NCBI GenBank assembly: GCA_016713675.1
Contig: JADJOS010000001.1
Span: 1,426,001 to 1,490,000 of the forward strand
Length of the DNA: 64,000 nucleotides
Direction of reading: 5' to 3'
Source: Acidobacteriota bacterium
Lineage (GTDB): Bacteria > Acidobacteriota > Blastocatellia > Pyrinomonadales > Pyrinomonadaceae
Shown here: positions 26,678 through 37,026 of the stretch, one piece after another
Numbering within the stretch: position 1 is the first letter of the stretch
Layout of the letters: each line of letters starts with the position of its first letter
Position numbers and translations under genes: made by a program
Notes under the pieces: generated by a model
Told to the model about the DNA's origin: nothing
Database searches by the model: none
The model's input: only the letters and a program-made list of their open reading frames with translations

Positions 26678-29600
26678 ATGACTAAAAATTATTCAAACAA
26701 ACTTATTTCGGCGATGTTGTTTACGTTGCTGATCTGTGTCGGGCAGGTACTTGCCCAGTCGACACTTACAGGCGGCGTCACCGGTAAGGTGACCGATCCG
26801 CAAGGTGCAATTGTTCCGAATGCGACGGTTAAGGTAACGAATACCGGCACCAACAGCACGGTAACAGTGACCGCAAATAACGAAGGTGCATACAGCGTAA
26901 CGAACCTTCAGCCCGGAACTTACCGTCTTGAGATCTCATCCGGCGGCTTTGCACCATCCAAAGCCGAAGGCGTGGTGGTCGAGGTCGGGCGAGCTACCAA
27001 TATCGATGTCAAGTTGACGGTCGGTACCGCCGTCGCCGAGGTCGAAGTGACCGCCGAGGCTCCGGTAATAAATCTCAGCGATAACGCCAATGCGTCAAAT
27101 ATCAACCAGACCTCGATCAATGAATTGCCGATCAACGGCGGCCGCTGGTCGAACTTCGCATTGCTTACGCCGGGAGCGGTTCCGGACGGAACATTCGGTC
27201 TGATCAGCTTTCGCGGCGTCTCAGGCTTGCTCAACAATAATACGGTCGACGGCGGCGACAACAACCAGGCATTCTTCTCTGAAGAGCGTGGCCGTACCAG
27301 AATCGGTTACGTTATCAGCCAATCGGCGATTCGTGAGTTTCAGGTCAACACTTCGAACTACTCGGCTGAGTACGGACGCAGTGCCGGCGGCGTGACCAAT
27401 GCGGTAACTAAGAGCGGAACGAATGAGTTTCACGGTGAAGCCTTTACTACAACCGCAACAACCGCAACGGTGCCCGCAACCCGCGTGCATTCAACTCGGT
27501 CTTGGTAAACGGTGTTTCGACTCTGGTTGGTGCTAAGCCGAAGGATCTTCGCGAAAGATTTGGCGGAGCGATCGGCGGCCCGGTCGTAAAAGATCGGTTC
27601 TTCTTCTTCTTCAGCTACGATCAGCAGCGTCGTAATTTCCCGGGCCTCGGCGTATTTTCGAACCCGAATTTTCTTAACACTGCTAATCGAACTCTCCTGC
27701 TTGCCCGCGGTCTGACGAATGCACAGATCGATTCGACGCTTGGTTTCCTGAACTCGCTTACCGGCGAAACTCCCCGCCGCGGAGATCAGACACTTTTTCT
27801 GCCAAAGATTGACTGGATCATAAATTCCAAGAACTCGCTTGCCGTTAGTTACAACCGCCTCCGTTGGGAATCGCCGAACGGCATCCAAACACAGGCAGTG
27901 AACACCCGCAGCCGTTCCAATTTTGGTGACGATTTTGTCGAGGTAGACTCGCTGAATGCCCGTCTCTCGACCACCATTTCGTCTAACATTCTTAACGAGT
28001 TTCGTTTCCAATATGGACGTGATCTCGAGTACCAGTTCAGCACTCCGCCGCTTCCGGGAGAGCCTACGACTGCGGCCACCGCGATCGGCGGCACACGTTC
28101 GCCCAATGTGTTCATCACAAATGGTCTCGAATTTGGAACACCGACGTTTCTCGAAAGGCCTAAGTTCCCTGATGAGACACGTTGGCAGTTTGCAAACACG
28201 TTAAGCGTGATCAAGGGTAACCACAACCTCAAATTTGGTTTCGATATCAACAGGGTGACCGATGATATCCAGAATCTTCGATTCGAGGCCGGTTCGTATT
28301 CATATAATAATATCAACGATTTTATTATTGACTACACGAACTACCGGACCCCGCTGCCGGGAGCCACGCTTTGCGCAACGGGCACACGCACCGTCGGAAA
28401 ATGCTATACAAGCAACTTCCAGCAGGGTATTGGCAATCCCGGTTTGAAGATGACGAGTTGGGATTACAATTTCTTCATTCAAGATGACATTCGCGTCACG
28501 CCGCGGCTTAGCGTAAACCTTGGTTTGCGTTATGAATTCATCAAACTCCCGGGAGCCACGCTTCCTAGTCCGAGTAATGTAGTTATCCCGAATGACGGCC
28601 GCACCTTGGCCGAGGCAACATCACAGATCCCAAGTGATAAGAACAACTTTGGGCCTCGCGTCGGCGTAGCCTATGACGTATTCGGCAATGGCCGTACAAG
28701 TTTCCGTGCCGGATATGGCATCTACTTTGGCCGCATTCAGAATTCCACTGCGTATAATGCGTTGGTAAATACCGGAAATGCCGGCGGACAGGCTCAGGTG
28801 CAGGTTGCAGCGACCGCTGCGAATGCTCCGATCTTCCCGATGGTTTTGACACCGGCTCAGTTGACATTCGCCGGCGGTGCGGTTCAGTTCTTCGATCGCA
28901 ATTTCGAAGCTCCGAAAATTCACCAGTATGACGTTATCCTTGAGCATCAATTGTCCAGGAACACTGTCGTCTCGGTCTCGTACATCGGCAGTCTTGGACG
29001 CCAACTTCCGACGTTCTTTGACCTGAACTTTGTCCAAACCGGCCAAACCAATTACACGTTTGTCGGCGGTCCGCTTGATGCCCAGACGTTCTCGCTCCCG
29101 AGATACGGACGAGTACCCGGAGCCGGCACACAGGCGTTGACGAGTATCCGTAGTTCGGTGAAGTCACAATATGACGCTCTTGTTTTCAAGGGCGAAAGAA
29201 GACTGACGAAAGGACTGCAGTTCCAGGCGAGCTATACGCTGTCTAAATCGACAGATACCAACCAGAATTCAGCTACCTTTACACAGACAAACAGCCCGTA
29301 CGATATTTTCGACGGCCGTTATGATGCCGGGCCGAGCAATTTCGACACCCGCCATCGCTTTGTGGCAAGTGCGGTCTGGGCGCCTACCTTCTATAAGGGA
29401 AGCAAGTCGTCGATCGGTAATTACCTGCTGAACGGCTGGACGTTCTCTCCGATCTTCAACTATTTTTCGGGCAGGCCATTTAGTGCCGCAATTTCGGGTA
29501 CCAGCTTGAACGGTACGAACGGCGGCAACTGGAATCCGGTACTTGGGCGAAACTCAGAAAGGCTCCCGAGCCTTTCTAATTGGGACGCAAGGCTTTCAAA

Positions 29601-29820
29601 ACGATTCAAGTTCAACGAGACCATGTCTCTCGAGTTCTTGGCCGAAGCCTTCAATGTGCTTAATAAAACGCACATATTCTCAACCAACTCGACCCAATAT
29701 AACCGAAGTGGAACGACCGGAACGTTGAACTACAACACGTCATACGGACTAGTGACAGGTACTGACAGTACACTTTTCCGCGAACGTCAGGTACAGTTTG
29801 CAGCTAGGTTCCAATTCTAG
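26678..29820 (+). pseudogene. TonB-dependent receptor (Oar-like) with one-base frameshift
   Basis: Roughly 1045 residues when read across a frameshift near 27443-27445. The first part (from ATG 26678, MTKNYSNKLISAMLFTLLIC signal peptide) has a carboxypeptidase-regulatory domain (GGVTGKVTDPQGAIVPNATV, about residues 27-110) and the plug (ELPINGGRWSNFALLTPGAV, FRGVSGLLNNNTVDGGDN). It goes out of frame after HGEAF. The next frame resumes as YYNRNNRNGARNPRAFNS and runs through the barrel to a final aromatic residue (FAARFQF). A single missing base in the TTT at 27443-27445 explains the break. The family binds and imports large ligands, or works in surface contact and secretion, using TonB energy. 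It could be a true mutation, phase variation or a sequencing error. A terminator follows. Confidence 0.85.
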
Positions 29821-29845
29821 GACTTCCGATTTTGGAATGTTTATT

Positions 29846-29877
29846 GGCACGCTCAGACGGGAGCGTGCCTTTTTTTT
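29846..29877 (+). terminator. Rho-independent terminator after the TonB receptor
   Basis: GGCACGCTC and GAGCGTGCC form a 9-base stem around a 6-base loop and are followed by eight T, 25 bases past the stop codon. Confidence 0.93.
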
Positions 29878-29905
29878 CATCGCGCTAAAGTGTAATCTTT
29901 GGAAC

Positions 29906-31009
29906 ATGCGTATTCTGCAGGTATCATCGGCAAAAACCTATGGCGGCGGTGAACGGCATTTGGTCGATCTTAGCCGGTCGCTGCAGGAAAAAGGCCACGA
30001 GATCTTTGTTGCATTGCGTCCGACCAATGAATGGCAAGGCCGTTTAGATTTCATCCCGCCCGAGAATTTCCTTCATGTTTCCATTCGAAACTCTTTTGGG
30101 ATGTTCAGTGCAAAGCGTATCAGCAGATTTTTGATCAAGAACAAGATCGACATCATTCACGCCCATGTGGCCCGTGACTATTTGGCGGCAAGTATTGCCG
30201 GACGAATTGCGCAGGATACAAAGATCGTACTGACGCGGCACGTGCTTTTCTCGATGAAGCCATTTCACAGATTCGCGTTGAGAAATGTCGATGCAGCCAT
30301 TGCTGTTTCTGAAGGGGTCAGGCAGCAGCTGTTGAATATCTTCCCGGACAGAAAGATCACCGTGATCCCAAACGGCTTGGTCATGCATACGACAGACGAG
30401 CGCGAACGATTGGGGAGCGAGTTTCGCGAATTGCATCATATACCGTTAGACGCTCCGCTCGTTGGGACCGTGGGCGAACTTGTGCCGCTGAAAGGTCAGC
30501 GCGATTTTGTTCTTGCGGCACACGAGATAGTCAAGGTAATTCCGGATTGCCGCTTCGTTGTCGCCGGTAAGGACAACACCATCGACCAGCGGTTTCGCCG
30601 GGAATTGAAACGCCTCGTCAAGGTATTCGATATGGCGGAAAACTTCCTTTGGCTTGATTGGGTCGAAGATCTGACGCCGCTGCTCTCTTCGCTTGACGTG
30701 TTTGTATCTCCGTCGCATTCCGAGAGTTTCGGCCTGGCGATCCTTGAGGCGATGGCCAATCACGCGGCGGTGATAGCGACCTCGACGCTTGGTGCCGAAG
30801 ATCTGTTGTCTGACAGTTCGCTGCTCGTTCCTGTGCGGGACCCCTTCGCGATGGCTAATGCGGTCGTCGCATTAGTTGGAGACCGTGAGCGATGCCGTGA
30901 GACGGGGCTCAGGCTGGGAAATTCGGCAAGACAGCGATTTTCGCTCGACCGCATGGTCTCAGCTACCGAGTCATTGTACGAGCGTGTCGTATCCCAGACT
31001 AGTTATTGA
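29906..31009 (+). CDS. Glycosyltransferase family 4 (GT-B fold)
   Basis: A 367-residue sugar transferase, likely involved in polysaccharide or glycolipid assembly at the inner membrane face. The N-terminal MRILQVSSAKTYGGGERHLVDL is the family entry, with the glycine-rich loop. The C-terminal half has VGTVGELVPLKGQRDFVLAA, VVAGKD and the donor-binding ESFGLAILEAMANHAAVIAT (E-x7-E type). The start at 29906 is chosen over frames beginning upstream, because those would run through the preceding terminator and receptor end. It converges with the spike-like gene at 30999-31355, sharing 11 bases. No other cell-wall gene lies beside it, so the product is unknown. Confidence 0.88.
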   Translation: MRILQVSSAKTYGGGERHLVDLSRSLQEKGHEIFVALRPTNEWQGRLDFIPPENFLHVSIRNSFGMFSAKRISRFLIKNKIDIIHAHVARDYLAASIAGRIAQDTKIVLTRHVLFSMKPFHRFALRNVDAAIAVSEGVRQQLLNIFPDRKITVIPNGLVMHTTDERERLGSEFRELHHIPLDAPLVGTVGELVPLKGQRDFVLAAHEIVKVIPDCRFVVAGKDNTIDQRFRRELKRLVKVFDMAENFLWLDWVEDLTPLLSSLDVFVSPSHSESFGLAILEAMANHAAVIATSTLGAEDLLSDSSLLVPVRDPFAMANAVVALVGDRERCRETGLRLGNSARQRFSLDRMVSATESLYERVVSQTSY

Positions 31010-31355
31010 CGATCGTGAACGTATCGGGTTCCCGCTGTCCGGTTTGGGTGTAGGTAATTATCGCCGGTCCCTGCATTATTCCCGAAGCACTCTGGCAAAG
31101 CCCGACACTTGCCAGTGTCAATAACGGTGTTCCTCTCACCAGCAGGTTAACAGTGCCGTTTAGCCATGTCACGATCGTGCACGGGCTGGGTCCATACATA
31201 TAATTCGGGCAACCTACGACAAGATAGGTATCGGTCAGGAACATCGGCCGTCGGCCATCAACGCGATAACTCGTGTAGGTTGTCGGAACATGTGAGACCA
31301 TACCGCCGTGTGGGCACATGATCACGGATTGCGTATTTAATAATAGATTTCCCAT
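30999..31355 (-). CDS. PAAR-like spike protein of contractile injection type (orphan)
   Basis: A 118-residue protein with the pattern of PAAR-like tip proteins often found in extracellular contractile injection loci: a short lead (LLLNTQSVIMCPHGG), a conserved CPHGG block, GCPNY near residue 48, and PCTIVTWLNGT. The family usually has CAHGG or similar and GCP...PC spacing. Such tips are thought to sharpen the spike and carry effectors. No baseplate, sheath or tube gene occurs in the window, so the gene is an orphan. A strong ribosome binding site (AGAGGA, 5 nt before ATG 31355) argues that it is expressed. The family call rests on pattern memory, not on a search. Confidence 0.6.
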   Translation of the reverse strand: MGNLLLNTQSVIMCPHGGMVSHVPTTYTSYRVDGRRPMFLTDTYLVVGCPNYMYGPSPCTIVTWLNGTVNLLVRGTPLLTLASVGLCQSASGIMQGPAIITYTQTGQREPDTFTIVNN

Positions 31356-31512
31356 ATATCCTCTATCGGCCGGGTTTTGTATGACCAGATATTATCAGAT
31401 CTTTAATGCCAAATTTACAAAAGATACCGGCCCATAATTTACGGACGTATCAATTCAGATTTTTTGCGTCCAATGTTTGATGTATTCTGTTATGACGGTT
31501 TATCTTAAAGCT

Positions 31513-32814
31513 ATGAAAACAGTTGGGTTTATCTTGCTGTGTGTCTCAATGATGACTGCTTACGCTCAATCACCAAAGGACTTGGCCGAAATGTGGGACA
31601 AAGAGCACATCTCGTCGAAATTTCCGTCGGACGTCCGTCACAGCGACCTTAAGAACTACCTCGAGAAGCTAAAAAAGAACGGGCTCAACGTCAACGAGGT
31701 CGGCCGAAGCGGAGCTAACCGCGAGATCTTTCAGGCCGAGTTTGGCCGCGGCCCGTTGAGGGTCTTTATGTGGTCACAAATGCATGGAGATGAACCGACG
31801 GCGACGTCTTCGGTGATCGATATGCTGGCCGTCTTTCAGGCGCATCGGGATAAGGATTGGGTCAAAAAGATCGAAGAGAAAATGACGATCCGCGTCGTTC
31901 CGATGCTCAATCCCGACGGCGCAGAGACGTTCAAGCGGCGAAATTTGCAGGACATCGACATCAACCGTGACGCAATCGACCTCAAAACTCCGGAGGCTCG
32001 ATTGCTGAAACAGCTCCGTGACAGTTGGAATCCTGAGATCGGCTTCAACCTGCACAACCAACAAGCACTGACCACCGTCGGCAATAACCCCAAACAGGCT
32101 GCGATCTCGTTCTTGGTCGTGTTTGGTGACAAGGCAAAAACAACAAGCGAAGGGCACGAACGAAACAAACGCATCACATCGGCGATGGTCGAGGCTCTGC
32201 AAAAGTTCATGCCGGGGCACATCGGAAAGTACGATGACGAATACACAGCTACTGCATTCGGTGACAATTTTTCGGCGTGGGGCACGCCCGTTATTTTGAT
32301 CGAGACCGGAGCACTTCGCGGCAAGGACGAGATGTTCCTTGTAAAGATGAATTTCATCGCGCTAGTCACCGCCGTTCAGTCGATCGCAACCGGAAAAGAA
32401 AAAACGCAAAGCCCGGCTCCATACCTTTCGCTGCCCGAGAACGGATCAGGGAATCTCGTGAATTACGTTTTTAGGAGCGCGAGTACTGTGAATGGAAATG
32501 AAGTACGCGCTATCGGCGACATATCAGCTGTGACCACACGGCGAAGGGCAAGCTTTGCAGTTTCAAATACGATACGTGCCGTTGGTTCGCTTGGAGCGGT
32601 GAAAGGCCTTGAGGAATACGACACGAGCGGATTTGTGACACTTCAGCGGTTTAAGAGCTTAAAGGCCGGAAATCTGGCTGACTTCTTGTTTTACCGAAAG
32701 GGCCGCGTTGTGGACTGGGCCGCAGCACGCATCGAAAAGACCTTTCCTCCCGACGCGGTATTTTCCGGCGGGAAATGGACAGTAGGCGAGGGTATCATCC
32801 CAAAGATAAAGTAA
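31513..32814 (+). CDS. M14-family zinc carboxypeptidase, secreted
   Basis: A 433-residue M14 peptidase. A signal peptide (MKTVGFILLCVSMMTAYAQ) points to export; the ATG at 31513 is chosen because it gives that peptide, although frames open upstream. Zinc ligands and catalytic parts are visible: QMHGDEPTA (H and E, about residues 90-95), a following VVPMLNPDGAETF, DINRDA, FNLHNQQ (third ligand) and VILIETGA near residue 260, which holds the catalytic Glu. A C-terminal extension of ~150 residues (SLPENGSGNLVNYVFRSAST onward) is beta-like and may be a processing or binding module. The recN gene follows 3 bases later. Confidence 0.88.
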   Translation: MKTVGFILLCVSMMTAYAQSPKDLAEMWDKEHISSKFPSDVRHSDLKNYLEKLKKNGLNVNEVGRSGANREIFQAEFGRGPLRVFMWSQMHGDEPTATSSVIDMLAVFQAHRDKDWVKKIEEKMTIRVVPMLNPDGAETFKRRNLQDIDINRDAIDLKTPEARLLKQLRDSWNPEIGFNLHNQQALTTVGNNPKQAAISFLVVFGDKAKTTSEGHERNKRITSAMVEALQKFMPGHIGKYDDEYTATAFGDNFSAWGTPVILIETGALRGKDEMFLVKMNFIALVTAVQSIATGKEKTQSPAPYLSLPENGSGNLVNYVFRSASTVNGNEVRAIGDISAVTTRRRASFAVSNTIRAVGSLGAVKGLEEYDTSGFVTLQRFKSLKAGNLADFLFYRKGRVVDWAAARIEKTFPPDAVFSGGKWTVGEGIIPKIK

Positions 32815-32817
32815 CAG

Positions 32818-34488
32818 ATGCTGACTCTTCTCAAGATCAGGAACATCGCTTTGATCGATGAGCTCTCTGTCGAATTCGGCAGCGGGCTCAATCTGTTAAC
32901 AGGCGAAACGGGCTCGGGAAAGTCTATCATTGTCGATAGCCTGGCGGCGTTGACCGGAACGCGCGTCTCGAGCGATCTGATCAAAGAAGGTGAATCGACG
33001 GCTCAGATCGAAGGCCTGTTTTCTATCGGTGTGACCGATCGGTTGGCTGCCGTTTTTGAAGAATGCGGTATCGATATAGATGCGGATGAAAATGAATTGA
33101 TCGTCCGCCGCGAGCTTTCACAGGCCGGAAAGAATCGAGTTTTTGTCAACAATCAGCTAGTTACACAGGGTGTCCTTAAGCAGATCGGTGCTTTCCTCGT
33201 GGATATCCACGGCCAGGGCGAGCAGGCATCGCTTTACGACGTGTCGTCACATGTCGCGATGCTCGACGAATTTGCCGGGAACGCCAAACTACTAAGTGAT
33301 GTCGCCGATTCTTATGAGGCTTGGGCGTCGATCCGGTCGGAGTTGGCTTCTCTCAAAAAAGACGAATCGGAAAAGCTGCAATTGCTCGATATCCTGCGTT
33401 TTCAGGTAGACGAAATAAAACGCGTCTCGCCGCAGTCCGGCGAAGATGATCTGCTCGAGGAAGAAAAGCGGCGGCTGAATAACATCGAAAAACTCTCTTC
33501 GCTAAGCGAAGACACCTATAAATTGCTATACGACAACGACGATTCAACGACCTCGACGCTCGAACGTGCCGCACGAAAGCTCGCCGAGCTTGCCGAGTTC
33601 GATTCCGCATTCAACGAATACGACGAAGGCCTCAGATCGGCTCAGGCCGTTATCGAAGAGCTGGCGATCACCACCCGAGATTTTCGTTCGAAGCTTGAAT
33701 TTTCGCCCGAGCGGCTGAATGAGATCGAAGACCGCCTTGCCGAACTCACGCGTTTGAAGCGAAAATATGGCGAATCGATCGAGGCGATCCTCGAGCATCT
33801 CAATTCGTCCGAACAGCGGCTGCAAAATATCGAGACTGCCGAGTTTCGCGAAGAAGAGCTCAAACGCGAACTCGCCGCCCGCAGTGCGAAATACGTTGAC
33901 GCTGCACAAAAACTGCATGATTCGCGCGTCGCCGCCGGAAAGCGGTTCTCAACAGCTGTTGAGATCGATCTCAAGGACGTTGCACTCGACAAGGCGAAAT
34001 TCGAGGTTCGCGTCGAGACCGATCAAATGACATTTACCGAGACAGGTTTTGATCGCGTTGAGTTTTACTTTTCCGCGAATCCGGGCGAATCGCCAAAACC
34101 GCTTGCTAAAGTTGCCTCGGGCGGCGAGGCTTCGCGTTTGATGCTGATCCTTAAGACCGTGGCCAGATCGAACGAAGCACAAAAGAGCGCCGTTTTTGAT
34201 GAGATAGATATCGGGATCGGCGGCCGTGTTGCTGAGGCGGTCGGGCGAAAATTGAAAAACCTTTCAGCGAATCAGCAAGTCCTATGTGTTACACATCAGC
34301 CGCAGATAGCTTCGCTTGCGGACAGGCATTTTGTCGTAGACAAAGATATGATCGGAAAGAGCACTAATGTTTCGATCCGGGAACTTACCTCGGTCGAGCA
34401 GGTCGAAGAGATAGCCCGGATGCTCGCCGGCGAACAGATAACCGAGGCTGCCCGCGAAAATGCCCGGACGATGCTGGCCGGACGGTAA
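32818..34488 (+). CDS. recN: RecN DNA repair ATPase
   Basis: A 556-residue SMC-like protein that holds DNA ends together during double-strand break repair. Walker A GETGSGKS is at residues 29-36 in a typical RecN opening (MLTLLKIRNIALIDELSVEF). The coiled-coil arms occupy about residues 160-370. The C-terminal head has the signature VASGGEASRLMLILK near residue 433, Walker B AVFDEIDIGIGGRVAEAVG near 459 and the CVTHQPQIASLADRHF D-loop/His part. Length is normal. It starts 3 bases after the M14 stop, so the two are likely co-transcribed. Confidence 0.96.
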   Translation: MLTLLKIRNIALIDELSVEFGSGLNLLTGETGSGKSIIVDSLAALTGTRVSSDLIKEGESTAQIEGLFSIGVTDRLAAVFEECGIDIDADENELIVRRELSQAGKNRVFVNNQLVTQGVLKQIGAFLVDIHGQGEQASLYDVSSHVAMLDEFAGNAKLLSDVADSYEAWASIRSELASLKKDESEKLQLLDILRFQVDEIKRVSPQSGEDDLLEEEKRRLNNIEKLSSLSEDTYKLLYDNDDSTTSTLERAARKLAELAEFDSAFNEYDEGLRSAQAVIEELAITTRDFRSKLEFSPERLNEIEDRLAELTRLKRKYGESIEAILEHLNSSEQRLQNIETAEFREEELKRELAARSAKYVDAAQKLHDSRVAAGKRFSTAVEIDLKDVALDKAKFEVRVETDQMTFTETGFDRVEFYFSANPGESPKPLAKVASGGEASRLMLILKTVARSNEAQKSAVFDEIDIGIGGRVAEAVGRKLKNLSANQQVLCVTHQPQIASLADRHFVVDKDMIGKSTNVSIRELTSVEQVEEIARMLAGEQITEAARENARTMLAGR

Positions 34489-34531
34489 ACATTCTGTTCT
34501 CTGCGTTTCAGTGACTCCGCGGTGAAATATT

Positions 34532-35536
34532 ATGAACTCCGAAATTCTAGCCAATGTTATTCGCGGAGAAACGGTAGAATCGATCCATCGCGGGCATTTG
34601 ATCGTCCTCGATGGCAACGGCGAGAAGGTCTTTTCGCTCGGCGATCCGTCTACGGTCACGTATTTTCGCTCGTCTGCAAAGGCATTTCAGGCAATACCGT
34701 TCATCACGAGCGGTGCAGCGGACGCCTTCGATTTCACGGAAGAGGAGATCGCCCTTTCGGTCGCATCGCATTCCGGCGAGCAGCGGCACGTAGAGATAGC
34801 GGAGGGAATGCTCGCGAAAGTCGGCCTCGCCGAACCTGATCTGCGCTGCGGTGCTCACCTTCCATTCGATGAGGCCGAGTCACATCGAATGATAGCTGCC
34901 GGAGAAAAACCGACGCAGCTTCACAACAACTGCTCCGGCAAACACTCCGCGATGCTCGCGTTCGCCAAACACATCGGTGCCGACATCACCTCATACGAAT
35001 CGCCGGACAGTCGAATTCAGCGGCGTATTTTGAGATGCGTGTCAGATTTTACCGAGATACCGTCAGACCTGATCGCGATCGGCATCGATGGCTGCGCAGC
35101 ACCGAATTTTGCATTGCCCGTCGCCGCAATGGCAAAAAGCTTTGTTAATCTCCTCGCTCCATCGAAATTTCCTGAAGCTACCCGGCGGGCCTGCTCGCGC
35201 ATAGTCTCGGCAATGATCAAATATCCCGAACTCATCGGCGGCTCGACCCGCCTCGACACGATGCTGATGCGAGCAGCTCCGGGCAGATTCATCTCGAAGG
35301 TCGGTGCCGACGGCGTCTGGCTCTGCGGCGTCCTGCCATCCGAAAAGTGGCCGACAGGCCTCGGCATCGCCCTCAAGATCGAAGACGGTGACGATTACCT
35401 ATCGCGTCCGGTAGTTACCGTTGCCCTGCTACGTCATTTTGGCGTATTGTCAAAAGACGACCTGCAACCGATCTCACCCATGCCGATCAAGAATCGGCGC
35501 GGTGACCAAGTCGGAAGAGTTGAGGCGATGTTATGA
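34532..35536 (+). CDS. L-asparaginase II-type (Rhizobium-like family)
   Basis: A 334-residue protein of the asparaginase family typified by Rhizobium AnsA, unrelated to the EcAII type. It should hydrolyse L-asparagine to aspartate and ammonia. Family features include RSSAKAFQAIPFI (SxxK pair near residue 48-51), HSGEQRHVEIAEGML, CSGKHSAMLA (about residue 134) and GIDGCAAPNFALP with a conserved Cys. The start is ATG 34532, with an in-frame ATG not needed elsewhere. Its last bases (ATGA) overlap the start of the next gene, so the two are translationally coupled. Confidence 0.88.
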   Translation: MNSEILANVIRGETVESIHRGHLIVLDGNGEKVFSLGDPSTVTYFRSSAKAFQAIPFITSGAADAFDFTEEEIALSVASHSGEQRHVEIAEGMLAKVGLAEPDLRCGAHLPFDEAESHRMIAAGEKPTQLHNNCSGKHSAMLAFAKHIGADITSYESPDSRIQRRILRCVSDFTEIPSDLIAIGIDGCAAPNFALPVAAMAKSFVNLLAPSKFPEATRRACSRIVSAMIKYPELIGGSTRLDTMLMRAAPGRFISKVGADGVWLCGVLPSEKWPTGLGIALKIEDGDDYLSRPVVTVALLRHFGVLSKDDLQPISPMPIKNRRGDQVGRVEAML

Positions 35537-36171
35537 AGATCTGTCCGAGTTGCCAATCCTCATATACAGATGAAACTTTGCGGTTTTGTCTGCAGGACGG
35601 AACCGAACTTATCGGAAGCAATTCGGGGAACTATCCCACCCAGGTCCTTCCCGAAATGGAAACCGTCGTCCGGCGAGATCCGATCACGACTGACGATCAA
35701 AAGATCCGAATGACCCATGCTACCGTCACACCGGACGGAAGAGGGTCAAACACGCTTCTGATAGTCGGCCTGACGGCGGTCGGGATGTGCGTCCTTTTCG
35801 GGGGCATCGCCGCAGCTTGGCTGTTTATGGGCTCTAATAGCTCGAAAACCGGTTCTGGGTTGAACTCGAATTATAAAACCCCGACCGTCATGCCGACGAT
35901 CTCGGCTAATGCCAACACCGACGCCTGGACGCTCTGGGAACCAATCGACTTCAACGCCAGCCTCAACGGAGACCGGCTCACCTTTTATCGCGGAACGACC
36001 TACGAACGGTGCCAGGCCGACTGCGACGCCGACCCAAAATGCCGTGCCTTCGGCCTCGTCAGAGCGGGATTCTATAACCCCGAGGATCCGCCGATGTGTT
36101 ATTTACTGACTAAGGTCACAGGTTCAACACCCTCGGCTTGCTGCATTTCGGGTATCAAAAAAGCTCCTTGA
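35533..36171 (+). CDS. Zinc-ribbon membrane protein with C-terminal PAN/apple-like domain
   Basis: A 212-residue protein. It opens with a zinc-ribbon (MKICPSCQSSYTDETLRFCLQDG; CxxC..C), then a linker, one membrane helix (LLIVGLTAVGMCVLFGGIAAAWLF, about residues 75-98) and an outer domain with six Cys (YERCQADCDADPKCRAFGL, CYLL, ACCISG). That last part resembles a PAN/apple module, which binds proteins or sugars. The zinc-ribbon would sit in the cytoplasm and the PAN part in the periplasm. The start overlaps the asparaginase stop (ATGA). No pathway can be given. Confidence 0.6.
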   Translation: MKICPSCQSSYTDETLRFCLQDGTELIGSNSGNYPTQVLPEMETVVRRDPITTDDQKIRMTHATVTPDGRGSNTLLIVGLTAVGMCVLFGGIAAAWLFMGSNSSKTGSGLNSNYKTPTVMPTISANANTDAWTLWEPIDFNASLNGDRLTFYRGTTYERCQADCDADPKCRAFGLVRAGFYNPEDPPMCYLLTKVTGSTPSACCISGIKKAP

Positions 36172-36248
36172 GGACCCGATTGACGGTTAGCACGCAGACT
36201 TTAAATTACCTACCTCGATTTCGAAGCTTAAACGTGCAAACATATCTA

Positions 36249-37022
36249 ATGTCCAAAAACGTCAAAGATCTGTTCGACCTGACCGGCAAGACTGCGATCG
36301 TTACCGGTGGTTCGCGTGGGATCGGCCGTGAGTTGGCCGAGGGTTTGGCTGAGGCCGGTGCCAACTTGATGCTGTGTGCGCGAAAGGCTGCTCAGCTCGA
36401 TGAGACCGTTTCGGCTTTTAAGGCCAAAGGCTATGATGTCGCGGGAAAGGCGTGCGACGTGGCAAAGCCCGAGGAAGTTCAGGCCGTTATCGATGCGGCC
36501 GTTGAGCGGTTCGGTTCGGTCGATATTTTGATAAACAATGCCGGCACGTCGTGGGGAGCAATGCCTGAAGACATGCCGCTCGAGCGCTGGCAGCAGGTGA
36601 TCGATGTAAATCTAACGGGATGCTTTCTGTTTGCTCAGGCGGCAGGACGTGTGATGCTGAAACAAGGTAAGGGCTCGATGATCAACATCGCGTCGATAGC
36701 CGGTCAAACTTCTTCAGCAAACGGCCCTTTCTATGCAGGCTACGTGGCGAGCAAAGCAGGACTCATCGGCCTGACGCGTGAACTCGCGGCAAGCTGGGGC
36801 CGAAAAGGTATTAGGGTGAATGCAATAGCTCCCGGCTTCTTCCATTCCAAAATGGCCGATGCCGTGATCGACATTTACGAACGCTCGATACAGGAGAACA
36901 ACGTCATTCCCCGAGTTGGCGAAGAAGGCGAACTAAAGGGCGTGACGGTGTTTCTCGCGTCCGATGCGTCAAGCTATATAACCGGCCAAACGATCGCGGT
37001 TGACGGAGGAATGACAGTCTAG
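36249..37022 (+). CDS. Short-chain dehydrogenase/reductase
   Basis: A 257-residue SDR enzyme using NAD(P). The start at 36249 (MSKNVKDLFDLTGKTAIVTG) removes a 37-residue leader that overlaps the previous gene. The cofactor loop is GGSRGIG, followed by NNAG, the catalytic Ser in INIASIAGQ and YVASK (Tyr and Lys). It ends ITGQTIAVDGGMTV, common in FabG- and gluconate-dehydrogenase-like members. It may reduce a ketone in fatty-acid or sugar metabolism; the substrate is unknown. Four bases later the transporter gene starts. Confidence 0.9.
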   Translation: MSKNVKDLFDLTGKTAIVTGGSRGIGRELAEGLAEAGANLMLCARKAAQLDETVSAFKAKGYDVAGKACDVAKPEEVQAVIDAAVERFGSVDILINNAGTSWGAMPEDMPLERWQQVIDVNLTGCFLFAQAAGRVMLKQGKGSMINIASIAGQTSSANGPFYAGYVASKAGLIGLTRELAASWGRKGIRVNAIAPGFFHSKMADAVIDIYERSIQENNVIPRVGEEGELKGVTVFLASDASSYITGQTIAVDGGMTV

Positions 37023-37026
37023 ATAC

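Noticed and set aside
29798..29905. N-terminal extension of the glycosyltransferase
   Set aside because: It would run through the receptor end and its terminator; ATG 29906 matches the family start.
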